Shown here in pieces: positions 6,825-13,837 of a stretch of DNA of 23,218 bases (positions are counted from its first letter, which is position 1; the number at the start of each line of letters is the position of its first letter). The stretch is from an uncultured Collinsella sp. (lineage in GTDB: Bacteria; Actinomycetota; Coriobacteriia; Coriobacteriales; Coriobacteriaceae). The notes beneath the pieces were generated by a model, which did no database searches, was not told where the DNA came from, and saw only the letters and a program-made list of their open reading frames with translations. Position numbers and translations under genes: made by a program. The stretch lies in contig CABUDQ010000036.1 of assembly GCA_902490365.1 (NCBI GenBank), positions 1 to 23,218 on the forward strand, written 5' to 3'.

Positions 6825-8840
6825 ATGGTAAAGATTCGAGAGAAGCAAACCGAGCAGCTCGAGAAGGCTGCCTCCAAGGGGCTCAAGCTCGGTGGCTGGA
6901 AGAAGATGACGCTGTCTTCTAAGATTGCCGCCGTCGTGTTGGTGCTGGTCGCCCTGACTGCGATTCTGGCGCCCCTTCTTGCCCCCTATAGCCCGGTCGA
7001 GATTTTTACGGCTCGCCAGGCTCCCGGCAACGGATTTATCTTCGGTACCGACGATAAGGGTCGCGACATTCTGTCGCGCATGCTCTACGGTGGTCGTTAC
7101 TCGCTGATTATCGGCTTTGGCGCCACTGCCATGGCTCTGGTCTGCGGCTCGGTCGTGGGCGCCCTTGCGGCGGTTTCGCGTAAGGCCGTTTCCGAGACGA
7201 TCATGCGTATCCTGGACATCATCATGTCCATCCCGGGCATCGCCCTCGCGGCCGTCTTCGTCTCCATCCTGGGCAACTCCGTGCCGTCGATCATCTTCGC
7301 CATCGGCTTTATGTACACTCCGCAGATTGCCCGTATCGTGCGCGCCAACATCGTGTCCGAGTACGGCGAGGACTATGTCCGCGCGGTCATCGTTTCCGGC
7401 GCCAAGGCTCCGTGGATTTTGATCAAGCATGTTCTGCGTAACTGCATCGCCCCGATCATGGTCTTCACCGTTACCCTGGTCGCCGACGCCATCATCTTCG
7501 AGGCCTCGCTGACCTTCATCGGCGCTGGTATCCAGGAGCCCACCGCTACCTGGGGCAACATCCTCGCCGACGCCCGCGGCGGCGTGCTCGCCGGCCGTTG
7601 GTGGCAGGCGCTGTTCCCGGGCCTGGCCATCATGATCACCTGCCTGGCGCTCAACATCCTCTCCGAGGGCATTACCGACGCCATGGCCGCTGCTCCCTCC
7701 GCCGCCCTGGATCCGACCGATTCCTCCAAGCGTCGCGAGGCCGACCTGCTGGTCTCCGACCCCGTTCGCGCCTACAAGGAGCAGGCCCAGTCCCTCTCCG
7801 CTCGCCTTGGCGCCCTGCGCGATGTCGAGCTCAAGCGTGACGATCGCCATGTGCCCGACGAGTCTGTCGAACCGATTCTCTCGGTCCGTGACTTCTGCAT
7901 TCAGTTTGAGCATCACGGCGATATCAACGTCGTCGACCATGTCAACTTTGACGTCCGTCCTGGTCAGACCATGGGCCTGGTGGGCGAGTCCGGTTGCGGT
8001 AAGTCCATCACCACGCTGGCCATCATGGGCCTGACCGACGATGACGAGCACCTTTCCGGCGAGGTCCTCTGGGAGGGCCGCGACCTGCTCAAGATGAGCA
8101 AGAAGGAGTGGTTCGGCCTGCGCGGTACCGATATCGCTATGGTCTATCAGGACGCCCTGTCCTCGCTCAACCCCTCCATGCTCATCTCTGCCCAGATGAA
8201 GCAGCTCACCAAGCGCGGCGGCACCCGCAGCGCCGAGGAACTCCTGGAGCTCGTGGGCCTCGACCCCAAGCGTACGCTCGAGAGCTACCCGCATGAGCTT
8301 TCCGGTGGCCAGCGTCAGCGTGTCCTGATCGCTATGGCCCTTACCCGCGACCCCAAGCTGGTCATCTGCGACGAGCCCACGACCGCTCTGGACGTTACCG
8401 TCCAGAAGCAGGTCATCAAGCTGCTCAACGACCTTCAGGCCAAGCTCGGCTTTGCCATGATCTTCGTCTCGCATGACTTGGCGCTGGTCGCCGAGGTCGC
8501 CCATAACATCACGGTTATGTACGCCGGTCAGGTTATCGAGCAGGCGCCCACCAAGGAGCTGCTCACTAACCCGATCCACGAGTACACCCGCGGTCTTCTG
8601 GGCTCCGTTCTGTCCATCGAGAGCGGTTCGGGCCGTCTGCACCAGGTGCCCGGCGCCGTTCCGAGCCCGCGCGATTTCCCCAAGGGCGATCGCTTCGCGC
8701 CCCGCTCGAGCCATCCGCGCATTGGCCTGGACACCCGTCCGGTCTTCAAGCGCGTGCCCGGCACCGAGCACTTCTATTCCGAGCTCCCCGACGAGGTGCT
8801 CAAGGCAAATGGTTTGACCCCTCACGCGGAGGTGATGTAG
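6825..8840 (+). CDS. ABC importer permease-ATPase fusion (DppC-DppD type)
   Basis: A single 671-residue polypeptide joins a membrane subunit to an ATPase. Residues about 32-288 form the permease (GTDDKGRDILSRMLYGGRYSL, and the EAA loop at about 178-208). A charged linker of about 55 residues follows. Residues about 350-600 form the nucleotide-binding domain: Walker A GESGCGKS (387-394), Q-loop YQD (441-443), signature LSGGQ (492-496), Walker B ending in CDEPT (515-519), switch His550. The C-terminal oligopeptide-transporter extension is present (FAPRSSHPRIG at about 624-634), but its usual cysteines, which ligate a cluster in OppD, are absent. Such fusions recur in actinobacterial Dpp-type systems, so a frame error is unlikely. 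The sequence GGAGGTGAT near its end serves as the ribosome binding site of the next gene. Confidence 0.93.
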   Translation: MVKIREKQTEQLEKAASKGLKLGGWKKMTLSSKIAAVVLVLVALTAILAPLLAPYSPVEIFTARQAPGNGFIFGTDDKGRDILSRMLYGGRYSLIIGFGATAMALVCGSVVGALAAVSRKAVSETIMRILDIIMSIPGIALAAVFVSILGNSVPSIIFAIGFMYTPQIARIVRANIVSEYGEDYVRAVIVSGAKAPWILIKHVLRNCIAPIMVFTVTLVADAIIFEASLTFIGAGIQEPTATWGNILADARGGVLAGRWWQALFPGLAIMITCLALNILSEGITDAMAAAPSAALDPTDSSKRREADLLVSDPVRAYKEQAQSLSARLGALRDVELKRDDRHVPDESVEPILSVRDFCIQFEHHGDINVVDHVNFDVRPGQTMGLVGESGCGKSITTLAIMGLTDDDEHLSGEVLWEGRDLLKMSKKEWFGLRGTDIAMVYQDALSSLNPSMLISAQMKQLTKRGGTRSAEELLELVGLDPKRTLESYPHELSGGQRQRVLIAMALTRDPKLVICDEPTTALDVTVQKQVIKLLNDLQAKLGFAMIFVSHDLALVAEVAHNITVMYAGQVIEQAPTKELLTNPIHEYTRGLLGSVLSIESGSGRLHQVPGAVPSPRDFPKGDRFAPRSSHPRIGLDTRPVFKRVPGTEHFYSELPDEVLKANGLTPHAEVM

Positions 8841-9668
8841 ATGAGCGAGACCGCAGTCAACGGCGTCGAGCCGATCATCTTCCTTGATGACGTCCACGTC
8901 ACCTTTAGGACCCGTACCGGCTCGATTCTGCACCCCAACCTGGTTCACGCCGTCCAGGGTGTAACGATTAGGCTCATGCCCGGTCAGACGATCGGCATCG
9001 TCGGCGAGTCCGGTTGCGGTAAGTCCACCACCGCCAACGTCATGTGCGGCCTGCAGGCCCCCACGAGCGGCAAGGTCTACTTTAAGGGCAAGGACGTAAC
9101 CAAGCGTACCGCCGAGGACCGTCGCCACATGGGCCGTGTCATCTCGGTCGTGTTCCAGAATCCGGCTACGGCGCTCAATCCCCGCATGGTCGTTCGCGAG
9201 CAGCTGCTCGACCCCATGCGCGTCCACAACCTGGGTACCGAGGCCGAGCAGGAGAAGCGCGTCAAGGAGCTCCTGGAGCTCACCGGTCTGCCCAGCTCCG
9301 CCGCCGAGGTTCTTCCCGGCCAGCTTTCGGGCGGCCAGCGCCAGCGCGTCGCAATTGCCCGTGCCCTGTCGTTGAACCCCGATGCCATCATCGCCGACGA
9401 GCCCACCTCGGCTCTGGACGTTTCGGTCCGCGCGCAGATTCTGAACCTGCTGACCGACCTTAAGAAGGAGCTCGGCCTGGCCATGGTGTTCATCAGCCAT
9501 GACATCCAGACGGTCCGCTATATCTCTGACGACATCATCGTTATGAATGGCGGCAAGATCGTCGAGCAGGGCGAGGCCAAGCAGGTCTTCCAGCACCCTC
9601 AGGACCCCTACACCAAGATGCTGCTCGGTGCTGCGCCGTCGCTGCTGCATCCCAAGCTCGGCGAGTAG
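8841..9668 (+). CDS. ABC importer ATPase (DppF/OppF type)
   Basis: The second nucleotide-binding subunit, which would pair with the ATPase domain of the preceding fusion. The 275-residue product carries Walker A GESGCGKS (55-62), Q-loop Gln106, signature LSGGQ (162-166), Walker B IIADEPT (183-189) and switch His220. It ends soon after the ATPase core (LLGAAPSLLHPKLGE) and lacks the Cys-containing C-terminal extension found in many OppF proteins, so it is shorter than the usual 300 or more residues. The ATG directly follows the previous stop codon, and the near-perfect GGAGGTGAT at 8827-8835 supports this start. It completes a binding protein, permease, permease-ATPase and ATPase set. Confidence 0.93.
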   Translation: MSETAVNGVEPIIFLDDVHVTFRTRTGSILHPNLVHAVQGVTIRLMPGQTIGIVGESGCGKSTTANVMCGLQAPTSGKVYFKGKDVTKRTAEDRRHMGRVISVVFQNPATALNPRMVVREQLLDPMRVHNLGTEAEQEKRVKELLELTGLPSSAAEVLPGQLSGGQRQRVAIARALSLNPDAIIADEPTSALDVSVRAQILNLLTDLKKELGLAMVFISHDIQTVRYISDDIIVMNGGKIVEQGEAKQVFQHPQDPYTKMLLGAAPSLLHPKLGE

Positions 9669-9684
9669 CCTCGCTTTCCCTCCC

Positions 9685-9712
9685 GTGCGCCCGGTTCCCT
9701 TGCCGGGCGCAC
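9685..9712 (+). promoter_or_regulatory. Intercistronic GC-rich stem-loop
   Basis: Arms GTGCGCCCGG (9685-9694) and CCGGGCGCAC (9703-9712) pair perfectly around an 8-base loop. No T tract follows (CTCCGTTGC), so full intrinsic termination is unlikely. The position between transporter and esterase genes suits an mRNA stabiliser or a partial attenuator. Confidence 0.55.
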
Positions 9713-9748
9713 CTCCGTTGCGATTTCGAAAGGTTGGGTTCACGAGCC

Positions 9749-10726
9749 ATGCCAAGTGCTCAGGAGCTACAACAGCAATTTGGTGGGTATCGGGGCGCCA
9801 TGCCCCGTCCATCAGATTTCGATCTCTTTTGGAAGGACCGCATGGCCGAGGCCGACGCCGTCGGGCTTGACTATGCGATCGAGACGGCATCGGTCACCGA
9901 TGCCGTGACCTGCCAGCTTTTCGACCTCTGGTATACCGGCATGTGTGGCGCTCGCCTGCATGCCAAGTACCTTAAACCCGTCTCGGACGAGCCCGTGCCA
10001 TTGGTACTTCAGTTCCATGGGTATCCGGGTGCAAGCCGCAGCTGGTTTGAGCAGGCGTCGTTTGCGGGCATGGGCATGGCACTCATCGCCCTCGACTGCC
10101 CCGGCCAAGGAGGTCCCTCCGAGGACATTGGTGGATTTGAGGGCACAACGGTCGCGGGCCATATCGTCGCCGGTATCGACGGCGATCCGGCCAACCTCTA
10201 CTATGTCCGCTTGCACCAAGATATTCGCATCCTGTGCCGCATCGTTCGCGAGCTCGAGGGCATCGATCTTGCCCGTGTGTTTGTGAGCGGCGCGTCGCAG
10301 GGCGGCGGTTTGGGCATTGCGACCTGTGCACTTAACAGCGAGCTTATCAATCGCGCCGCCATCCTCTATCCCTTCCTGTCGGATTTCCGCCTGGTCTGGG
10401 ATTTGGATGCCGACGACATTGCCTACGAGGGCCTGCGCTATTGGTCTCGCTGGTTTGACGAGGACTCGACTCGTATCGACGAAGCCTATACCAAGCTGGC
10501 GTACTTCGATTCCAAGAACTTTGCCCCTATGGTCAAATGCCCCGTGCTGTTTGGCACCGGCACAGCCGATACCGTCTGTCCGCCAGCGACGCAGTTTGCG
10601 GTCTATAACAACCTGACCTGTGAAAAGCGTCATGAGTTCTTTGAAGGCTTTGGCCACGAGGAGATTCAGGATTTTGACGATCTGATCATTCCGTTTTTCT
10701 GCAAGGGAGGGGAGGCTCATGTCTAA
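9749..10726 (+). CDS. CE7-family carbohydrate esterase (acetylxylan esterase / cephalosporin-C deacetylase fold)
   Basis: An alpha/beta hydrolase of 325 residues, the usual CE7 length, predicted to remove acetyl groups from sugars. The start matches the family N-terminus (YRGAMPRPSDFDLFW, about 14-28). Nucleophile elbow GASQGG gives Ser183, an Asp at 274 (GTAD) and His303 followed by Glu (GHEE) complete the triad. The family RGQ motif appears as PGQGG (118-122), with Pro in place of Arg. There is no signal peptide, so it acts in the cytoplasm. ATG 9749 is preferred, although the AAAGG upstream is rather far (about 15 bases). In this locus the likely substrate is an O-acetylated sialic acid after import, which is an inference; O-acetylated xylo- or other oligosaccharides remain possible. 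Its end overlaps the start of the next gene by 8 bases. Confidence 0.8.
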   Translation: MPSAQELQQQFGGYRGAMPRPSDFDLFWKDRMAEADAVGLDYAIETASVTDAVTCQLFDLWYTGMCGARLHAKYLKPVSDEPVPLVLQFHGYPGASRSWFEQASFAGMGMALIALDCPGQGGPSEDIGGFEGTTVAGHIVAGIDGDPANLYYVRLHQDIRILCRIVRELEGIDLARVFVSGASQGGGLGIATCALNSELINRAAILYPFLSDFRLVWDLDADDIAYEGLRYWSRWFDEDSTRIDEAYTKLAYFDSKNFAPMVKCPVLFGTGTADTVCPPATQFAVYNNLTCEKRHEFFEGFGHEEIQDFDDLIIPFFCKGGEAHV

Positions 10727-11570
10727 GTGCGAGAGCAATGTCAATGAGCTGATTGTCTCCGACCTTGTGGGGATTCCCGGAACGGTCTCGTCAAGGCTCG
10801 CTGATTTCCGGGATTGGCGCGGTGATGCTTCTGCGGATGTTTCCGAATTAGAGATAGCCGCTTCGGACCTTGAGGTTTGCGGGTCGAGTATTACGGCGAT
10901 CGATTTCGCCAATTCGTATGCCCGCTACTCCGAGGTTTCCTTTGAGCTTGGTGGCAATGTGGTCCACGCACGTTTGATCGAGCCTGCCGGTCGCGCCCGA
11001 GCATCCGAGCTTGTGCCGCTATGTCTGATGTTTCACGACATCGACCGACCCGTGCGGGGATGGCATCACATGACGAGGTTTGCGGCCATGGGATATGCCG
11101 TGCTTGCGCTGGACGATGAGGCGATTGGATCCAGCGAGCTGCAGCAGGGGATTGCCTCTCCTGCTTTTGTCAAACGCGTCCGTTGGGGTTGCGCGATGGC
11201 GAAGGTGGCGCGCAATCTTGATGGCGTGGACCCCGACCGCATCTTTGCATGGGGCGAGGGCCTTGGCGGCGGAGTCGCGCTGGCGGTTTCTGCTCTGGAC
11301 GAGCGGGGCCTCGCCTGCACGGCGGTTGCCAATCCAATTCCCGGTGGCCTCGAGGCGTTGTCGTCTCGGGTGCGTGGATCGGTGCTCATGGGCACATCGC
11401 TCATGGATGCCGTGAGTGATCCCAAGGGCCAGTTTGCCGTATTCAACGGTCTTGAGTGTGACCGGAGGCATATCATCTATGCCAAATACGCTCATGAGCG
11501 CATCAACGCGTTCGAAAACGAAGTCATCGACTTTTTTAACCAAACGTTCTACCCGTGTTCTTTGGCCTAG
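10719..11570 (+). CDS. Serine-less paralogue of the CE7 esterase (putative pseudoenzyme)
   Basis: This 283-residue protein aligns along its length with the preceding esterase: IALD/LALD, the nucleophile elbow, and QFAVYNNL/QFAVFNGL. At the elbow GASQGG has become GEGLGG, so Gly181 replaces the nucleophilic Ser and Leu replaces Gln. The PGQGG motif is lost. The acid (Asp230) and His259 (AHE) are retained. About 50 residues of the cap and late-barrel region are missing between the elbow and the Asp. A CE7 esterase reaction is therefore not expected; a regulatory, oligomerisation or sugar-binding role is possible. The ATG overlaps the upstream stop by 8 bases behind a purine-rich AAGGGAGGGGAGG, giving tight translational coupling. 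There are no internal stops or frameshifts, so it looks maintained rather than decaying. Confidence 0.7.
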   Translation: MSKCESNVNELIVSDLVGIPGTVSSRLADFRDWRGDASADVSELEIAASDLEVCGSSITAIDFANSYARYSEVSFELGGNVVHARLIEPAGRARASELVPLCLMFHDIDRPVRGWHHMTRFAAMGYAVLALDDEAIGSSELQQGIASPAFVKRVRWGCAMAKVARNLDGVDPDRIFAWGEGLGGGVALAVSALDERGLACTAVANPIPGGLEALSSRVRGSVLMGTSLMDAVSDPKGQFAVFNGLECDRRHIIYAKYAHERINAFENEVIDFFNQTFYPCSLA

Positions 11571-11638
11571 ACGGCCTGGACACTGCCAACAAGAGTGGGT
11601 GGCATAGGGCCGCCCGCCAGACAACTAAGGAGATTCTT

Positions 11639-12559
11639 GTGGCAACTCAGAAATTCACCGGCGTTATCCCTCCCGTCGTTGTTCCCGATACCGAAGACCA
11701 CCAGCTCGACGTTGCCTCCTTTGAGCGCAGCATCAACCGCATGATCGATGCCGGCGTCGATGGCCTGTTCTTCCTGGGCTCTTCGGGCGAGGTCGTTTTC
11801 TCCACCGATGAGCGTCGTCGCCAGATCATCGCCGAGGCCGTTCGTATCGTCGACCACCGCGTGCCCGTCCTGGTCGGCATCATCGATACCGAGACCGAGC
11901 GCATGATCGAGCACGGTAAGGTCGCTCAGGAGCTGGGCGCCGATGCGCTTGTCGCCACCTGCCCGTTCTATGCCCTGCAGGGCATGACCGAGGTCGAGGA
12001 GCACTTCCGCATCCTGCACGAGGAGCTCGACCTGCCCATCTTTGCCTATGACATTCCCGTCTGCGTTCACACCAAGCTCCCCTGGAAGCTCCTTGCCAAG
12101 CTCGGCGCCGAGGGCGTCCTTGCTGGCGTCAAGGATTCCTCGGGTGATGACATCTCGTTCCGCTACCTCGTTCAGGAGAACGAGAAGAACGGCCATCCGA
12201 TGAGCATCCTCACCGGTCACGAGGTTGTTGTCGACGGCGCTTACCTCGGTGGCGCCGACGGCTCTGTCCCGGGTCTCGCCAACGTTGAGCCCGAGGGCTA
12301 CGTTCGTCAGTGGAAGGCCGCTCAGGCTGGTGACTGGGCTACCGTCAAGGCCGAGCAGGATCGCCTCAATGAGATTTCGCACATCTGGGATGTCACCTCG
12401 GGCGTCCAGGGCTATGCCGGTGGCGTCGGCGCCTTCAAGACCGCTATGAACCTCATGGGTATCTTCGACAGCCCGACCATGCCGCGCCCGGTGAAGGCCA
12501 TGACCGGCGAGAACGTCGAGGCTATTAGGAAGGTTCTCCAGGACAACGGCCTCCTGTAA
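11639..12559 (+). CDS. nanA: N-acetylneuraminate lyase-like aldolase (DapA/NanA family)
   Basis: A class I aldolase of 306 residues, expected to split Neu5Ac into pyruvate and ManNAc in the cytoplasm. The family's pyruvate-binding motif is GSSGE (47-51), the catalytic Tyr is Tyr137 (FAYDIP) and the Schiff-base Lys is Lys165 (GVKDSSG); these positions match the classic E. coli NanA numbering. The GTG at 11639 is preferred over an upstream in-frame start because AAGGAGA lies 6 bases before it. The family also holds dihydrodipicolinate synthases and other 2-keto acid aldolases, and YDIPVCVH is not a textbook NanA signature. The assignment therefore rests on the neighbouring NanE, the ROK kinase and the importer. 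A long hairpin follows the gene. Confidence 0.75.
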   Translation: MATQKFTGVIPPVVVPDTEDHQLDVASFERSINRMIDAGVDGLFFLGSSGEVVFSTDERRRQIIAEAVRIVDHRVPVLVGIIDTETERMIEHGKVAQELGADALVATCPFYALQGMTEVEEHFRILHEELDLPIFAYDIPVCVHTKLPWKLLAKLGAEGVLAGVKDSSGDDISFRYLVQENEKNGHPMSILTGHEVVVDGAYLGGADGSVPGLANVEPEGYVRQWKAAQAGDWATVKAEQDRLNEISHIWDVTSGVQGYAGGVGAFKTAMNLMGIFDSPTMPRPVKAMTGENVEAIRKVLQDNGLL

Positions 12560-12580
12560 AGCTTTCCCAGGCACCCGACC

Positions 12581-12639
12581 TCGCCGTTCAACCGTGTGGC
12601 CATGACTATTAGGTCAATGGCCACACGGTTTCTCGGCGA
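12581..12639 (+). terminator. Long stem-loop between nanA and the kinase gene
   Basis: The core stem pairs 12590-12603 with 12617-12630 perfectly (14 bp, AACCGTGTGGCCAT on the left arm). GAC/GTC extends it inward past one bulged base. Outer arms TCGCCG (12581-12586) and CGGCGA (12634-12639) pair across a 3x3 internal loop. Only a short TTT follows the core stem, so it may be a leaky terminator or a strong mRNA stabiliser rather than a complete stop. Confidence 0.6.
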
Positions 12640-12731
12640 TCTTGGGCACCTGGATAACCTTTACTGCGCTGTGACGGCTAGCCTGACGGCGCATTTCCTA
12701 TAGTTGTTTTTTATCTCCGAAGGAGAGCGAC

Positions 12732-13697
12732 ATGGAGAACAAGTACGTCTGTTCTGTCGATATCGGCGGAACTAAGATCGCGACTGCCATCATGGAGTAC
12801 CCGGCTGACGGTAGTGTGCCCCATCCCGTTTTTGAGGCCGAGGTTCCCACCGAGGCCCAAGAGGGCGGCGAGGCCGTCTTCCAGCGTATCGAGGCGTCCA
12901 TCAAGGCTGCTCTCGAGGCGAATCCCGATGTCGAGGTCCTTGGCGTCGGTATCGGTGCCGCCGGCGTCGTCGATCCCAAGACGGGCGCCATCGCGTATGC
13001 CAATGAGATCATGCCCGGCTGGTCCGGCGTTCAGTTGGGGCCGCGTCTGCGCGAGGATCTCGGTCTTCCCGTTGCCGTTGTAGGCGACGTGCAGGCTCAT
13101 GCTCTGGGCGAGGCCCACTGGGGCGTCGGCAAGGGCAAGTTCTCCGTCTTGTGTCTTGGCATCGGTACGGGCATCGGCGGCGCATATGTCGAGAACGGCC
13201 GCGTGATGCAGGGCTTCCATGGTGCTGCTGGCCATATGGGCCACATCGAGTGCTCGGCTGCCGCCGGCATTCCCTGCGCCTGCGGGCGTTCCGGCCATCT
13301 GGAGTCGGTTGCTTCGGGCACTTCCATTGGTCGTATGTACGATGAGCGCTTTGGCCGTGTCGACCCCAGCCGTCCTTCGGTCGGTCGCGATGTGAACGAC
13401 CTGTGCCGTGCGGGCGACGCAAAGGCGACCGAGGTCATCCATGATGCCGGCTTTGCGTTGGGTGCCAGCTTGGGCTCGCTCGCTAACATCCTGGACCCTG
13501 AGGTCATCGTGCTTTCGGGCGGCGTGATTCACCAAGGTCCCGATTGGCGTTCGCAGACGTGGAAGGATTCGGTGCACGAGGGCTATGCCAGCCAGGCGCT
13601 CGATCCGCTTCAGGACACGCCGATCCTCATCGGTTCTCTGGAGGGCGATGCTCCGCTCATCGGTGCCGCTGAGCATCTTCTCGCTTCGTTGAAGTAA
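12732..13697 (+). CDS. nanK: ROK-family sugar kinase, probable N-acetylmannosamine kinase
   Basis: Predicted to phosphorylate ManNAc at the 6-hydroxyl using ATP. The 321-residue product has the ROK phosphate motif DIGGTK (10-15), GVGIGAAGVVD, the catalytic Asp119 in GDVQAHALGE and the sugar-binding GTGIGGAYV (145-153). The zinc motif reads GHMGHIE ... CACGRSGHLE, so His171, Cys182 and Cys184 are kept and the last family Cys is His189, a known natural variant form. ATG 12732 follows GAAGGAGAG with good spacing. Actinobacterial glucokinases share this fold, so glucose is the main alternative; placement between NanA and NanE genes favours ManNAc. The long hairpin just upstream suggests its expression is set separately from nanA. 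A TATAGT at 12699-12704 could be a -10, but no matching -35 was found. Confidence 0.8.
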   Translation: MENKYVCSVDIGGTKIATAIMEYPADGSVPHPVFEAEVPTEAQEGGEAVFQRIEASIKAALEANPDVEVLGVGIGAAGVVDPKTGAIAYANEIMPGWSGVQLGPRLREDLGLPVAVVGDVQAHALGEAHWGVGKGKFSVLCLGIGTGIGGAYVENGRVMQGFHGAAGHMGHIECSAAAGIPCACGRSGHLESVASGTSIGRMYDERFGRVDPSRPSVGRDVNDLCRAGDAKATEVIHDAGFALGASLGSLANILDPEVIVLSGGVIHQGPDWRSQTWKDSVHEGYASQALDPLQDTPILIGSLEGDAPLIGAAEHLLASLK

Positions 13698-13714
13698 ACA
13701 TAACTACCAAGTGC

Positions 13715-13812
13715 GCCTTCTGAGGTGCCGCAGATTGACGTGAAAGAGGAGCGAAGCGTACTTCGGTACGCGAGCGACGGTTTGAACGTCAAGGTGCGGT
13801 GTCTCAGAAGGC
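13715..13812 (+). repeat. 98-nt imperfect inverted repeat upstream of nanE
   Basis: The outer arms 13715-13732 and 13795-13812 pair over 18 bp with three G-T wobbles (GCCTTCTGAG against CTCAGAAGGC at the base). After a short mismatch, TTGACGT (13735-13741) pairs with ACGTCAA (13786-13792). At the tip, GCGTAC (13756-13761) and GTACGC (13766-13771) close on a TTCG tetraloop. The structure fills almost all of the gap before nanE. It could be a dispersed palindromic repeat, an RNA leader or a processing signal. GTTTT follows the right arm, so weak termination is also possible. Confidence 0.65.
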
Positions 13813-13837
13813 TGTTTTGAGAAAGGTTGAGTCGAAC

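Noticed and set aside
6216..9890. Very long open frame (over 1,200 codons) on the minus strand opposite the transporter genes
   Set aside because: It mirrors strongly biased C-ending codons in real plus-strand genes, which remove stops from the opposite strand. Its translation is low-complexity with no family motifs, and the plus strand has clear conserved proteins.
11571..11638. Possible gene or hairpin in the 68-base gap before nanA
   Set aside because: Only a weak TGCCA/TGGCA dyad is present and no open frame with a start and family character; it is treated as the nanA leader.
13799..13837. Upstream GTG start for nanE
   Set aside because: It lies inside the right arm of the large hairpin and adds 13 residues not found in the family.
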